Below, piece by piece: positions 42,053 to 49,581 of a stretch of 64,000 nucleotides of DNA (within the stretch, counting starts at the first letter, position 1; the number at the start of each line of letters is the position of its first letter). The translations under genes were made by a program, and so were the position numbers. The notes beneath the pieces are model-generated. The model was not told where the DNA came from. It was given only the letters and a program-made list of their open reading frames with translations, and ran no database searches. This DNA comes from Micromonospora sp. NBC_00389 (GTDB taxonomy: Bacteria; Actinomycetota; Actinomycetes; Mycobacteriales; Micromonosporaceae), in contig NZ_CP107947.1 of the NCBI RefSeq assembly GCF_036059255.1, forward strand, positions 1,364,001 to 1,428,000, read 5' to 3'.

Positions 42053-42511
42053 TCAGACCGGAAGGGCGAGCGAGTCGTGCTGCGCCGCCCGGGAAAGTCC
42101 CTCCAGCTGCACGCCGAGCGCGTCGAGGAGCTGACTCCAGTCGAAGTAGGACCGCCAGGCGACGATTCGCCCCCGGCGGGCCCGAACCACGTCGGCCACC
42201 TCCCAGCTCACCATGCGCCCGGTGGGCGCGACGGTGCCGAACGGCGTGTGCAGCGTGCCGGTCTGGGTGCCGGTCAGGCGCAGCTCAATGGCCGCGCCCC
42301 CGCCGGTGCGCACCGCGCCCAGCGGGTCGACCCGCAGGTCCGGGAAGGCGCCGGTCCAGGTCCGCAGCAGCGCGGGCAGCTCGATCGGGCGGACCGTTAC
42401 ACCCGGCATGGCGTAGAACGCCTCCGGGGCATAGAGATCCGGCAGTCGGGCAACGTCCCGACGCAGGAGCATGGCGTACTGCTGCTCGACCAGGAACTCC
42501 GCGTCGCGCAT
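42053..42511 (-). CDS. SnoaL/NTF2-like protein
   Basis: 152 residues from ATG 42511, with GGGGGAGGG upstream. A cone-shaped NTF2-like fold of the SnoaL/ester-cyclase type: VEQQYAMLLRRDVARLPDLY, FYAMPGVTVRP, LLRTWTGAFPDLRV, IELRLTGTQTG and IVAWRSYFDW. The family covers polyketide cyclases and many small-ligand isomerases, and the ligand cannot be told from sequence. No polyketide genes are adjacent, so a general metabolic or unknown role is likely. It precedes the aminotransferase gene on the same strand by about 40 bases, so the two may be co-transcribed. Confidence 0.8.
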   Translation of the reverse strand: MRDAEFLVEQQYAMLLRRDVARLPDLYAPEAFYAMPGVTVRPIELPALLRTWTGAFPDLRVDPLGAVRTGGGAAIELRLTGTQTGTLHTPFGTVAPTGRMVSWEVADVVRARRGRIVAWRSYFDWSQLLDALGVQLEGLSRAAQHDSLALPV

Positions 42512-42613
42512 CAGGCCCTCCCCCACGGGCCACGGCGTCTCCGCGCCCGCAAGGGATCCCTACCCGTCGATCGGGACGGGCACACCTGCGCGCTGGAATC
42601 CGGGCATGCCCAG

Positions 42614-43009
42614 TCAGGTCGTGGCGACCGCCGTGCTTTCCGCCCAGACCCGCATGATGTCCCGGACGGAGATCACGCCGGCCACCTCGCGGCCGTCCAG
42701 CACCACCAGGTGCCGGAACCCGCCCCGGGCCATCGCGGCGGCCGCCTCGGCTACCGTCCACTCCGGCCCGGCGTAGACGACGTCCCAGGTCAGATGGGCG
42801 CCGGTGCGTTCCACGTCGCAGTCCAGGCCGGCACCGATGGCCTTCAACACGTCGCGTTCGGTCATGATCCCGATCCCCTCCGAGTCCGGATCGATCACGA
42901 CCGCCGACCCGACACCGCGGGCCGACATCATCCGCGCCGCCTGGCGGAGCGTGTGCTCCGGACCGACGACGAGGACCTGGCTGGACATCGCTTCCCGTAC
43001 CTGCATCAC
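42614..43009 (-). CDS. Two-CBS-domain protein
   Basis: 131 residues, ATG start with AAGGGG upstream. Two tandem CBS motifs: VREAMSSQVLVVGPEHTLRQAA with VVIDPDSEGIGIMTERDVLKAI, and VAEAAAAMARGGFRHLVVLDG with VAGVISVRDIMRVW. CBS pairs bind adenosine nucleotides or related ligands and regulate partner proteins. This one is a stand-alone CBS pair of the kind seen in Actinobacteria under hypoxic or stress control. It is divergent from the NUDIX gene. No partner is evident. Confidence 0.9.
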   Translation of the reverse strand: MMQVREAMSSQVLVVGPEHTLRQAARMMSARGVGSAVVIDPDSEGIGIMTERDVLKAIGAGLDCDVERTGAHLTWDVVYAGPEWTVAEAAAAMARGGFRHLVVLDGREVAGVISVRDIMRVWAESTAVATT

Positions 43010-43120
43010 GCATCACCCCTTTGGGACGGTGGCATCCGGTACCGACATGGTGGTCCGTGGATGTTTCCTGGACAAGACCGGGCATCGTCGCGATTCCGGA
43101 TCGCTCGCTACTGTCGAACG

Positions 43121-43570
43121 GTGTCCACCGACCCCCTGCGCTGCGCCGGCGCGCTGATCGTCGACCACGACGGCCGCATCTTCTTTCAGCGCCGATCGCC
43201 GCACCGACGCCTCTTTCCCAACTGTTGGGACATCGTCGGTGGCCATCTGGAACCGGGCGAGGAGATCGACGAGGCGCTCCGCCGGGAGATCACCGAGGAG
43301 ACCGGCTGGATCCTGTCGCACGTTCTCGGCCCGGTGGGTGAGTACCACTACGTCGGCGACGACGGCCTGGCCCGGATCGAACACGACTTCCTGGTCCGGG
43401 TGGACGGCGACCTCGACCACCCGACGCTGGAGGCCGGCAAGCACACCGAGTGCCGCTGGCTGGCCGAGCACGAGGTGACCGTGCTGGACGAGAACCGCGA
43501 CGTCAACGACGGGCTGATCCGGCGGATCGCGGAGGAGGGCTTCGCCGTCCTGCGGTCGATCGGTCTGTGA
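43121..43570 (+). CDS. NUDIX hydrolase
   Basis: 149 residues from GTG 43121. A full Nudix box, G-x5-E-x7-REU-x-EE-x-GU, is present as GHLEPGEEIDEAL followed by RREITEETGW. The N-terminal strand is CAGALIVDHDGRIFFQRRSP. The R/S-P and P-N-C-W context is like that of enzymes hydrolysing nucleoside diphosphate derivatives, including 8-oxo-dGTP-type substrates. The stop codon overlaps the GTG of the next gene by four bases (GTGA), so the two are translationally coupled. Confidence 0.9.
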   Translation: MSTDPLRCAGALIVDHDGRIFFQRRSPHRRLFPNCWDIVGGHLEPGEEIDEALRREITEETGWILSHVLGPVGEYHYVGDDGLARIEHDFLVRVDGDLDHPTLEAGKHTECRWLAEHEVTVLDENRDVNDGLIRRIAEEGFAVLRSIGL

Positions 43571-44334
43571 ACACCGTCGACCTGGCGCCGCACCGGTTCG
43601 CCGGGCTGCTCGCCCCGGCTGTGGACCGGGTCTTCCGCGCCGGCATGCTGGCCGGCCGCGACGGTGGCGGCGCCGAGCTGAGCCAGCGGTACGGCGGAGT
43701 GGCGGCGACCGGCTTCCTGGTCGACCTGCGCACGCGGCTGGCCGCACCCGGTGGCACGGTCGACGGGCCGGGGTTCGCGGCGATCACCCGGTACCACGAC
43801 CCGGTCACCTGCCAGCGGATCGTGGACAAACAGGTGGCGCACGGGATGCTCCACCGCGGCCCGGACGGCGCGCTCTCCGCCACCGAGCGGGGTACGGCCT
43901 TCCTCACCGAGCTGTACCAGGTGCACGCCGAGGTCACCGAGGAGCTGTGGGCGGGGCACGACGAGCGGGTGCCACGGCTGGTGGCGGCGCTCGGCCGGCT
44001 GCTGTCGTACGCCCTGGTGCTGGCCGACGAGGAGGGGGACCGGGGCGGGTCGGCCTTCGCCGCGATGGCGCCCCCGTACGAGCCGGACGGCACCCCGTCG
44101 GGCGTGCTGCTGCTCAACCGGCTCGGCACGCTGCGATACCACCGCGCCGACGCGCACGCCGCCGCCTGGGCTGCCGCCGGGCACACCGCGTCGAGCATCG
44201 CCGCCCTGCCGACCGGCCCCGAGCGGCTCGCCATCGAGCTGGAGACCGACCGACGGGCGGCCGGCCCGTACGCCATGCTCGGTGCGGAGGAGCGGCTGAC
44301 CATGCTCGCCGACCTGGCGGCGTTCCCCGGCTGA
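43567..44334 (+). CDS. Winged-helix-like protein of the SCO6745 type
   Basis: 255 residues, starting inside the stop codon of the NUDIX gene. The protein is all-helical with a winged-helix-like segment (RYHDPVTCQRIVDKQVAHGMLH, then GALSATERGTAFLTEL) reminiscent of MarR-type regulators. The rest is the SCO6745-like conserved region (YEPDGTPSGVLLLNRLGTLRYHRADAH). No catalytic motif. Coupling to the NUDIX hydrolase suggests a linked role, perhaps regulatory or in binding a related nucleotide; that is inference. The Streptomyces family has no established function. Confidence 0.7.
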   Translation: MNTVDLAPHRFAGLLAPAVDRVFRAGMLAGRDGGGAELSQRYGGVAATGFLVDLRTRLAAPGGTVDGPGFAAITRYHDPVTCQRIVDKQVAHGMLHRGPDGALSATERGTAFLTELYQVHAEVTEELWAGHDERVPRLVAALGRLLSYALVLADEEGDRGGSAFAAMAPPYEPDGTPSGVLLLNRLGTLRYHRADAHAAAWAAAGHTASSIAALPTGPERLAIELETDRRAAGPYAMLGAEERLTMLADLAAFPG

Positions 44335-44413
44335 CCCGGTTGGCCGGAGCGGCGCGGCCACCCGGGGCTATCCTCCACCGGTGACGGGGAGCAGGACGAG
44401 GGAGGATGTCGGG

Positions 44414-45145
44414 ATGATCGGGATGGTGCTCGCAGCCGGGGCCGGGCGCCGGCTGCGCCCGTACACCGACACGCTGCCCAAGGCGTTGGTGCCGGTGGAC
44501 GGCGAGACGACGATCCTGGACATCGCGCTGGGCAACCTGGCCGAGGTCGGGCTCACCGACATCGTGATCGTGGTCGGCTACGCGGCGGACGCGGTCCGCG
44601 AGCGGCAGGTCGACCTGGAGAAGCGGTACGGGGTCACGCTCACCCTGGTCCACAACGACAAGGCCGAGGAGTGGAACAACGCCTACTCACTCTGGCTGGC
44701 CCGGGAGTACTTCGCGCGCGGGGTGCTGCTGGTCAACGGGGACACCGTGCACCCGGTGAGCGTGGAGAAGACTCTGCTCGCCGAGCGCGGGCCCGGCATC
44801 CTGCTCGCGGTGGACACCCTCAAGCCGCTGGCCGAGGAGGAGATGAAGACCACCTTCGACGCCGCCGGCCAGCTCACCCGGATCACCAAGATCATGGACC
44901 CGGGCGAGGCGTACGGGGAGTACATCGGTGCCACGCTGATCGAGCCGCAGGTCGCCGGCGCGCTCGCCGACGCGCTGGAGACCACCTGGCGGCGCGACCC
45001 GAACCTCTACTACGAGGACGGCTACCAGGAGTTCGCCGACCGGGGCGGGGAGGTGCGGGCGGCGCCGATCGGCGACGTCCCCTGGGTGGAGGTCGACAAC
45101 CACGCCGACCTGGCCCGCGCGTGGGAGATCGCGTGCCGCTACTAG
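44414..45145 (+). CDS. LicC-like sugar/polyol-phosphate nucleotidyltransferase
   Basis: 243 residues from ATG 44414, with GGAGG upstream. A GT-A fold nucleotidyltransferase with LAAGAGRRLRPYTDTLPKAL (nucleotide-binding G-x-G-x-R-x9-P-K), LLVNGDTVHPVSVEKT (metal Asp) and PWVEVDNHADLARAW. This is the phosphocholine or inositol-phosphate cytidylyltransferase-like branch. The stop overlaps the next gene by 13 bases. Context argues that it activates the polyol phosphate made by the neighbouring dehydrogenase as a CDP derivative, which the third gene then transfers. CTP specificity is inferred from relatives. Confidence 0.85.
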   Translation: MIGMVLAAGAGRRLRPYTDTLPKALVPVDGETTILDIALGNLAEVGLTDIVIVVGYAADAVRERQVDLEKRYGVTLTLVHNDKAEEWNNAYSLWLAREYFARGVLLVNGDTVHPVSVEKTLLAERGPGILLAVDTLKPLAEEEMKTTFDAAGQLTRITKIMDPGEAYGEYIGATLIEPQVAGALADALETTWRRDPNLYYEDGYQEFADRGGEVRAAPIGDVPWVEVDNHADLARAWEIACRY

Positions 45146-46200
45146 CCCGCACGGTCAACACTCCGCTGCTGATCGAGGTCCGGCGGGGTGCGGTGGCGGA
45201 CCTGGGGCCGCTGTTGGCCGACCGGAGGATCTCCGCTGGCGGCGACGTGGCGGTGGTGGTCGGTCCCGGTCAGGGCGAGAAGATCGTCGAGCTGTGCCGG
45301 CCCAGCCTCGGGTCAGCCGACGTCTTCACCGTCGTCGGCGGCACCATCGACGCCGCGAACGAGCTCGGTGACCGGCTCCGGGCCCGCTCGTACGACGCGG
45401 TGATCGGCATCGGCGGTGGAAAGACCATCGACACCGCCAAGTACGCCGCCACCCGGTACGGCATGCCGATGGTGACCGTGGCGACCAGCCTGGCCAACGA
45501 CGGCATCGCCTCACCCACCGCGTCACTCGATCATGAGGGCGGCAAGGGTTCCTACGGGGTGCACATCCCGATCGCGGTGATCGTCGACCTGGACTTCGTG
45601 GAGAACGGCCCGGACAGTCAGACCCAGGCGGGGATCGGCGACGCGGTCAGCAACGTGAGCGCCTGCGCGGACTGGGAGTTGGCGCACGAGGTCCGCGGCG
45701 AGCCGATCGACGGCCTCGCCATTACCCTGGCGCGGACCGGTGCCGAGGCGTTGATCAACCACCCCGGCAAGATCACGGACGACGCGTTCCTCACCACGCT
45801 GGCTGAGGCGTTGATCCTCGGCGGGATCGCCAGTTCGGTGTGCGGGTCGACCCGCCCGGCCAGCGGCGGCGACCACGAGATCTCCCACGCCATCGACCGG
45901 CTCTATCCCGGCACCGGCTCGCACGGCGAGCAGGTCGGGCTCGGCGCGCTCTTCTGCACCTTCCTCCGCGGGGACCCGGAGCGGTTCGGTCAACTAGCCC
46001 GTTGCCTGCACCGACACGGCCTCGCCACCGTTCCCGGCGATCTGGGGCTCACCGACGACCAGTTCATCGAGGCGGTGCAATTCGCCCCGCGCACCCGACC
46101 CGATCGGTACACCATCCTCGAACACCTGGCGCTGTCGCCTACCGAGACGCGGGAGCGGCTGGCAGACTACGCCGGTGCAATCCGCAACCAGCTTGGCTGA
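45133..46200 (+). CDS. Glycerol-1-phosphate dehydrogenase-like enzyme (AraM/EgsA family)
   Basis: 355 residues from GTG 45133, overlapping the preceding gene. Iron/zinc-type alcohol dehydrogenase superfamily. The NAD-binding GIGGGKTIDTAKYAATRYGM and the family-typical ATSLANDGIASPTASL, metal-binding GGDHEISHAIDRLY and TGSHGEQVGLGA match sn-glycerol-1-phosphate dehydrogenases (archaeal EgsA and Bacillus AraM). The reaction would reduce dihydroxyacetone phosphate to sn-glycerol-1-phosphate, the mirror image of the usual bacterial glycerol phosphate. The operon with a nucleotidyltransferase and CDP-alcohol phosphatidyltransferase suggests a specialised headgroup or teichoic-type polymer. Confidence 0.85.
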   Translation: MPLLARTVNTPLLIEVRRGAVADLGPLLADRRISAGGDVAVVVGPGQGEKIVELCRPSLGSADVFTVVGGTIDAANELGDRLRARSYDAVIGIGGGKTIDTAKYAATRYGMPMVTVATSLANDGIASPTASLDHEGGKGSYGVHIPIAVIVDLDFVENGPDSQTQAGIGDAVSNVSACADWELAHEVRGEPIDGLAITLARTGAEALINHPGKITDDAFLTTLAEALILGGIASSVCGSTRPASGGDHEISHAIDRLYPGTGSHGEQVGLGALFCTFLRGDPERFGQLARCLHRHGLATVPGDLGLTDDQFIEAVQFAPRTRPDRYTILEHLALSPTETRERLADYAGAIRNQLG

Positions 46201-46897
46201 CCCCCGTCCCACCGTCGCCGACTTCCACCGGGTGAACCGGGGCGGCGGCCTGTTCAGTGAGTCGATCAGCCAGTGGTTGGGGGCCGTCTTCGCGCTGGTC
46301 GCCCAGCGACTCGGGCTGCGCCCGACCGCGCTGACCCTCACCAACCTGGTGCTCGGGCTGGCCACCTCGGTCACCGTGGTGGCGCTCGCCGGTCCGGTCG
46401 CCGACGGCGACGTACCGGCCTGGGTGGTCGGCCTGCTCGCCCTGGTCGGCTGGCAGGTGGCGTACGCGCTGGACTGCGCAGACGGGCAACTGGCCCGGGT
46501 GACCGGCCAGCGCAGCGCAGCCGGCGCCCGGATCGACGTGCTCTGCGACGTGGCCGCGCAGATCGCCCTGGTGGCCGCGCTCGCCGCCACCGCGGTGGCG
46601 CAGGAGCCGTCGACGCCGACCTGGCTGGTGGCGACCTTCGCCGGCACCTGGATGGTCAACCTGGTCACCTCGGTGATGCAGTCCGGCCCGAACGCGGCCA
46701 GCATGGTCACCTCGACCTCACTGCCGGTCCGCCTGGTGAAGCTGGTCCGCGACTACGGCGCGGTGATCTTCGTGGCCGCCCTGGTGCTGGCCGTGGCCCC
46801 CGCGCTGGTCCTCTGGGTGATCATCGCGTTCACCATCGTGAACGGCGGCTTCCTGCTCGCCAGCATCGCCTTCTCCGCCCGCGCCTCCCTGCGCTGA
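46175..46897 (+). CDS. CDP-alcohol phosphatidyltransferase family membrane enzyme
   Basis: 240 residues, GTG start overlapping the dehydrogenase by 26 bases. About six membrane helices. The diagnostic motif D-G-x2-A-R-x8-G-x3-D-x3-D is complete: CADGQLARVTGQRSAAGA, then RIDVLCD. The enzyme displaces CMP from a CDP-alcohol with an alcohol acceptor inside the membrane. In this operon it probably transfers a CDP-activated polyol phosphate made by the two upstream genes, onto a lipid or glycan acceptor that cannot be deduced. It ends with a long inverted repeat before the convergent glycosyltransferase. Confidence 0.9.
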   Translation: MQSATSLADPRPTVADFHRVNRGGGLFSESISQWLGAVFALVAQRLGLRPTALTLTNLVLGLATSVTVVALAGPVADGDVPAWVVGLLALVGWQVAYALDCADGQLARVTGQRSAAGARIDVLCDVAAQIALVAALAATAVAQEPSTPTWLVATFAGTWMVNLVTSVMQSGPNAASMVTSTSLPVRLVKLVRDYGAVIFVAALVLAVAPALVLWVIIAFTIVNGGFLLASIAFSARASLR

Positions 46898-46940
46898 CCC
46901 CCACCGCCCCACGCCCCGCACCGCCATGGTGCGAGCGCCT

Positions 46941-47024
46941 CGGCAAGATCGTGCTCGATCCAGGAAACAGGGACATCCGGCCGCTCCGAGGCCACTCTTT
47001 CCATGATTGAGCGCGATCTTGCCG
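46941..47024. repeat. Long inverted repeat between convergent genes
   Basis: Arms 46941-46960 (CGGCAAGATCGTGCTCGATC) and 47005-47024 pair at 18 of 20 positions, with weaker GGAAA/TTTCC pairing extending inward. It shares AAGATCGCG with the element at 19401-19480. Likely a bidirectional terminator and a member of a dispersed Micromonospora repeat family. Confidence 0.6.
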
Positions 47025-47063
47025 GGCCCGCCAACGGGCGGCGGGCAGCCGGGCGGGTCGGGG

Positions 47064-48332
47064 TCAGGGGTGGTGCGCGGTGCGGGCCATGCCCGCGTAG
47101 ATGTCGATGAGCTGCTTGGTGACCACGTCGGGGTGGAAGGTCCGCTCGTAGCGGGCGCGGGCGGCCGGGGCGAGCCCGGCGGCACCTGCCCGGGCCACCG
47201 GGAGGGCGGCGGCCAGCGCGGCCGCCTCCGGGGCCACCACCCAGCCGGCCTCGCCCAGGCCGATTCCGGCCGGCGTCGGCGACCCGCCGCCCCCGGCGAC
47301 GGCGGAGGCGATCTCGGCCGGCCCGGTGCCGGCGGGCTCGTGCGGGGCATCCGCGCCGACCAGGTACGGAATGCCGCCCAACGCGGTGCCGAGCACCGGC
47401 CGGCCGCTGGCGAACGCCTCGATGATCACGGTCGGCAGCACGTCGTGCCACATCGAGGCGGCGATCACCACCGCGCTCGCCTCGACCGCCGCCCGTACCC
47501 CGGCCCGGTCGAGCTGACCCAGGTAGACCACGTCGGGTCGCTCGGCGGCGGCGGCCTCCACCAGCGGGCGCAGCTCGCCGTCCCCGGCCACCCGCAGGGT
47601 GCCCAGTGCGCCCACCGGGTGCCGACGCCAGGCATCCAACAGCAGGTCGACGCCCTTCTCGGGGCTCAGCCGAGCCATGTAGAGGAAGCCGTCGCCGAGT
47701 GGCGCCGGCCGACCCGGGTCCGGCACGGCGTTCGGCTTCACCACGATCCGCTCGTCCGGAATGCCGTATTCGCGCAGGTGGTCGGCGATCGCCGTGGTGA
47801 GCGCGATGTACCGGTCCACCGACCGCCAGGTGCCCCGGTGCACGGCCAGGGTGGTCGCCATCAGCGCGCTCTGCGCCGCCGAGTCGCGGTAGCAGCGGTG
47901 CTTGATCGCCGGTACGCCCAACGCCCGACCCTTGCAGTCCTGGCAGATCACGCCATCCCGGAAATAGATCCCCGAGGAGCAGACCTGCCGGTAGTTGTGC
48001 ACCGTCTGTACCACCGGCACGCCGTGCCGGTGCGCGGTCCGCACCACCCAGGGCGAGAGCAGGGGGTACGGGTTGTGCAGGTGCAGCGCGTCCGGCCGGT
48101 GCTCGGTGAGCAGCCGGCTCAGGTCGTGCTGGGCGCGTGGAGCCCAGATCGGCGAGATCGGCAGCAGCGCCTTGGCCGCCTTCGACATCGACGGGATCTC
48201 GTCCGAGCTGCGGATGAACGGCAGCACCTCGACGCCGGCAGCGGTGAGCTGAGCGATCTCCGAGTCGACGATCGTGTTCTCGCCGGAGGGCTGGGCTTCC
48301 CGGTACCGGTTGTGCGCCACCACGATTCTCAC
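47064..48332 (-). CDS. GT4 family glycosyltransferase
   Basis: 422 residues from GTG 48332. A GT-B glycosyltransferase: donor-side motifs FLYMARLSPEKGVDLLLDAW and a C-terminal E-x7-E region in VLPTVIIEAFASGRPVLGT. The N-terminal half has ALHLHNPYPLLSPW and the cysteine-bearing VCSSGIYFRDGVICQDCKG, seen in actinobacterial exopolysaccharide glycosyltransferases. It is probably retaining, transferring a sugar to a glycolipid or polysaccharide. A Gly/Ala-rich insert lies around residue 360. A pair of direct repeats lies directly upstream of the start. Confidence 0.88.
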   Translation of the reverse strand: MRIVVAHNRYREAQPSGENTIVDSEIAQLTAAGVEVLPFIRSSDEIPSMSKAAKALLPISPIWAPRAQHDLSRLLTEHRPDALHLHNPYPLLSPWVVRTAHRHGVPVVQTVHNYRQVCSSGIYFRDGVICQDCKGRALGVPAIKHRCYRDSAAQSALMATTLAVHRGTWRSVDRYIALTTAIADHLREYGIPDERIVVKPNAVPDPGRPAPLGDGFLYMARLSPEKGVDLLLDAWRRHPVGALGTLRVAGDGELRPLVEAAAAERPDVVYLGQLDRAGVRAAVEASAVVIAASMWHDVLPTVIIEAFASGRPVLGTALGGIPYLVGADAPHEPAGTGPAEIASAVAGGGGSPTPAGIGLGEAGWVVAPEAAALAAALPVARAGAAGLAPAARARYERTFHPDVVTKQLIDIYAGMARTAHHP

Positions 48333-48384
48333 AGCGCTCGCCTTTCGTTCGCAGTCATGCCGGCTCCTGCTCGCGACTGCGGGG

Positions 48385-48442
48385 CTCGCAAGCTCACTCC
48401 TCGCGCTCGTGGCAGGGACTCGCAAGCTCATTCCTCGCGCTC
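48385..48442. repeat. Two 24-bp direct repeats
   Basis: Copies at 48385-48408 and 48419-48442 differ by one base; both contain CTCGCAAGCTCA and CCTCGCGCTC. They lie between the divergent GT4 and Fpg/Nei genes, in or near the GT4 promoter. I recall the same GCTTGCGAG-type unit near many Micromonospora genes; that is memory and is not shown by this window. Confidence 0.6.
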
Positions 48443-48468
48443 ACCGGAAAGAAGGCTACCGTTGTGTC

Positions 48469-49329
48469 GTGCCCGAACTACCGGAGGTTGAGGCGCTCGC
48501 GGGTTACCTGCGGCAGCGCGCGGTGGGGCGGCGTGTCGACCGGCTGGAGATCGCCGCGATCAGCGCCCTGAAGACGTACGACCCGGCACCCGCCGCGGTC
48601 GCCGGTCGGGCGGTGGTCGACGCCCGCCGGCACGGCAAGTTCCTCGACGTGCTGTTCGAGGGCGACCTGCACCTGCTGGTCCACCTGGCCAGGGCAGGCT
48701 GGCTGCACTACCGGGAGGCGTTCCCGGCCACCACCCCGCTGCGCCCCGGCAAGGGGCCGATCGCGGTACGGGTCCGCCTCGACGACGGCTCCGGGTTCGA
48801 CCTCACCGAGGCCGGCACGCAGAAGAAGCTCGCCGCGTACCTGGTCACCGACCCGGCGGCGGTGCCCGGGGTGGCCAAGCTGGGCCCGGACGCGCTCGCC
48901 GCGGACCTGCCCACCTTCGCCGAGCGGCTGCGCAGCCGGCGTGGGCAGGTCAAGGGGGTGCTGACCGACCAGTCGGTGCTGTCCGGGGTCGGCAACGCGT
49001 ACTCCGACGAGATCCTGCACGCGGCGAAGCTGTCCCCGTTCGCGATCACCGACCGGCTCACCGACGACCAGCTCGCCACCCTGCACGCGGCCACCCGGCA
49101 GGTGCTCGGTGACGCGGTCGAGCGCTCCCTCGGCCAGCGGGCCGCGGAGCTGAAGGGCGAGAAGCGCTCCGGGCTGAAGGTGCACGCCCGCACCGGGCTG
49201 CCGTGCCCGGTGTGCGGGGACACCGTGCGTGAGGTGTCGTTCGCCGACTCCAGCCTCCAGTACTGCCCGACCTGCCAGACCGGCGGCAAACCGCTCGCTG
49301 ACCGCCGGTTGTCTCGACTCGTACGGTGA
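48469..49329 (+). CDS. Fpg/Nei family DNA glycosylase
   Basis: 286 residues from GTG 48469. The catalytic N-terminus is VPELPEVEALAGYLRQ (Pro1/Glu2 active site after processing). The helix-two-turn-helix region has KGVLTDQSVLSGVGNAYSDE, and the C-terminal zinc finger is CPVCGDTVREVSFADSSL then YCPTCQ. It removes oxidised bases (formamidopyrimidine or Nei type) and cleaves the abasic site. Actinobacteria carry several paralogues; the LTDQSVLSG-type loop is common in the Nei-like actinobacterial group. Free-standing and divergent from the GT4 gene. Confidence 0.93.
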   Translation: MPELPEVEALAGYLRQRAVGRRVDRLEIAAISALKTYDPAPAAVAGRAVVDARRHGKFLDVLFEGDLHLLVHLARAGWLHYREAFPATTPLRPGKGPIAVRVRLDDGSGFDLTEAGTQKKLAAYLVTDPAAVPGVAKLGPDALAADLPTFAERLRSRRGQVKGVLTDQSVLSGVGNAYSDEILHAAKLSPFAITDRLTDDQLATLHAATRQVLGDAVERSLGQRAAELKGEKRSGLKVHARTGLPCPVCGDTVREVSFADSSLQYCPTCQTGGKPLADRRLSRLVR

Positions 49330-49581
49330 GTAATTCCACTCGCCGACTACGGAGCGGAATCAGCCCGACTGAGCCGAAGCTCCGGTCCACCGTTCTCGCC
49401 ACACGCGCATCCATCGGTATAGTGGCCCGGTCCCCGGCTTCTGAAATGGTGCGGAGCCGGCCAGATCCCGCCGGCACCATCGGTCGCCAATCTCCTACGG
49501 GGCAGCGACCGGTCGGAGCCCGCGTGGGAGACTGGGACGGTGGGCGACCCGGGCCCTCACTGCGAGTGAGCGGCACGTGTC

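Noticed and set aside
48385..48442. CRISPR array
   Set aside because: Only two copies with a 10-base gap, no spacer structure and no cas genes.
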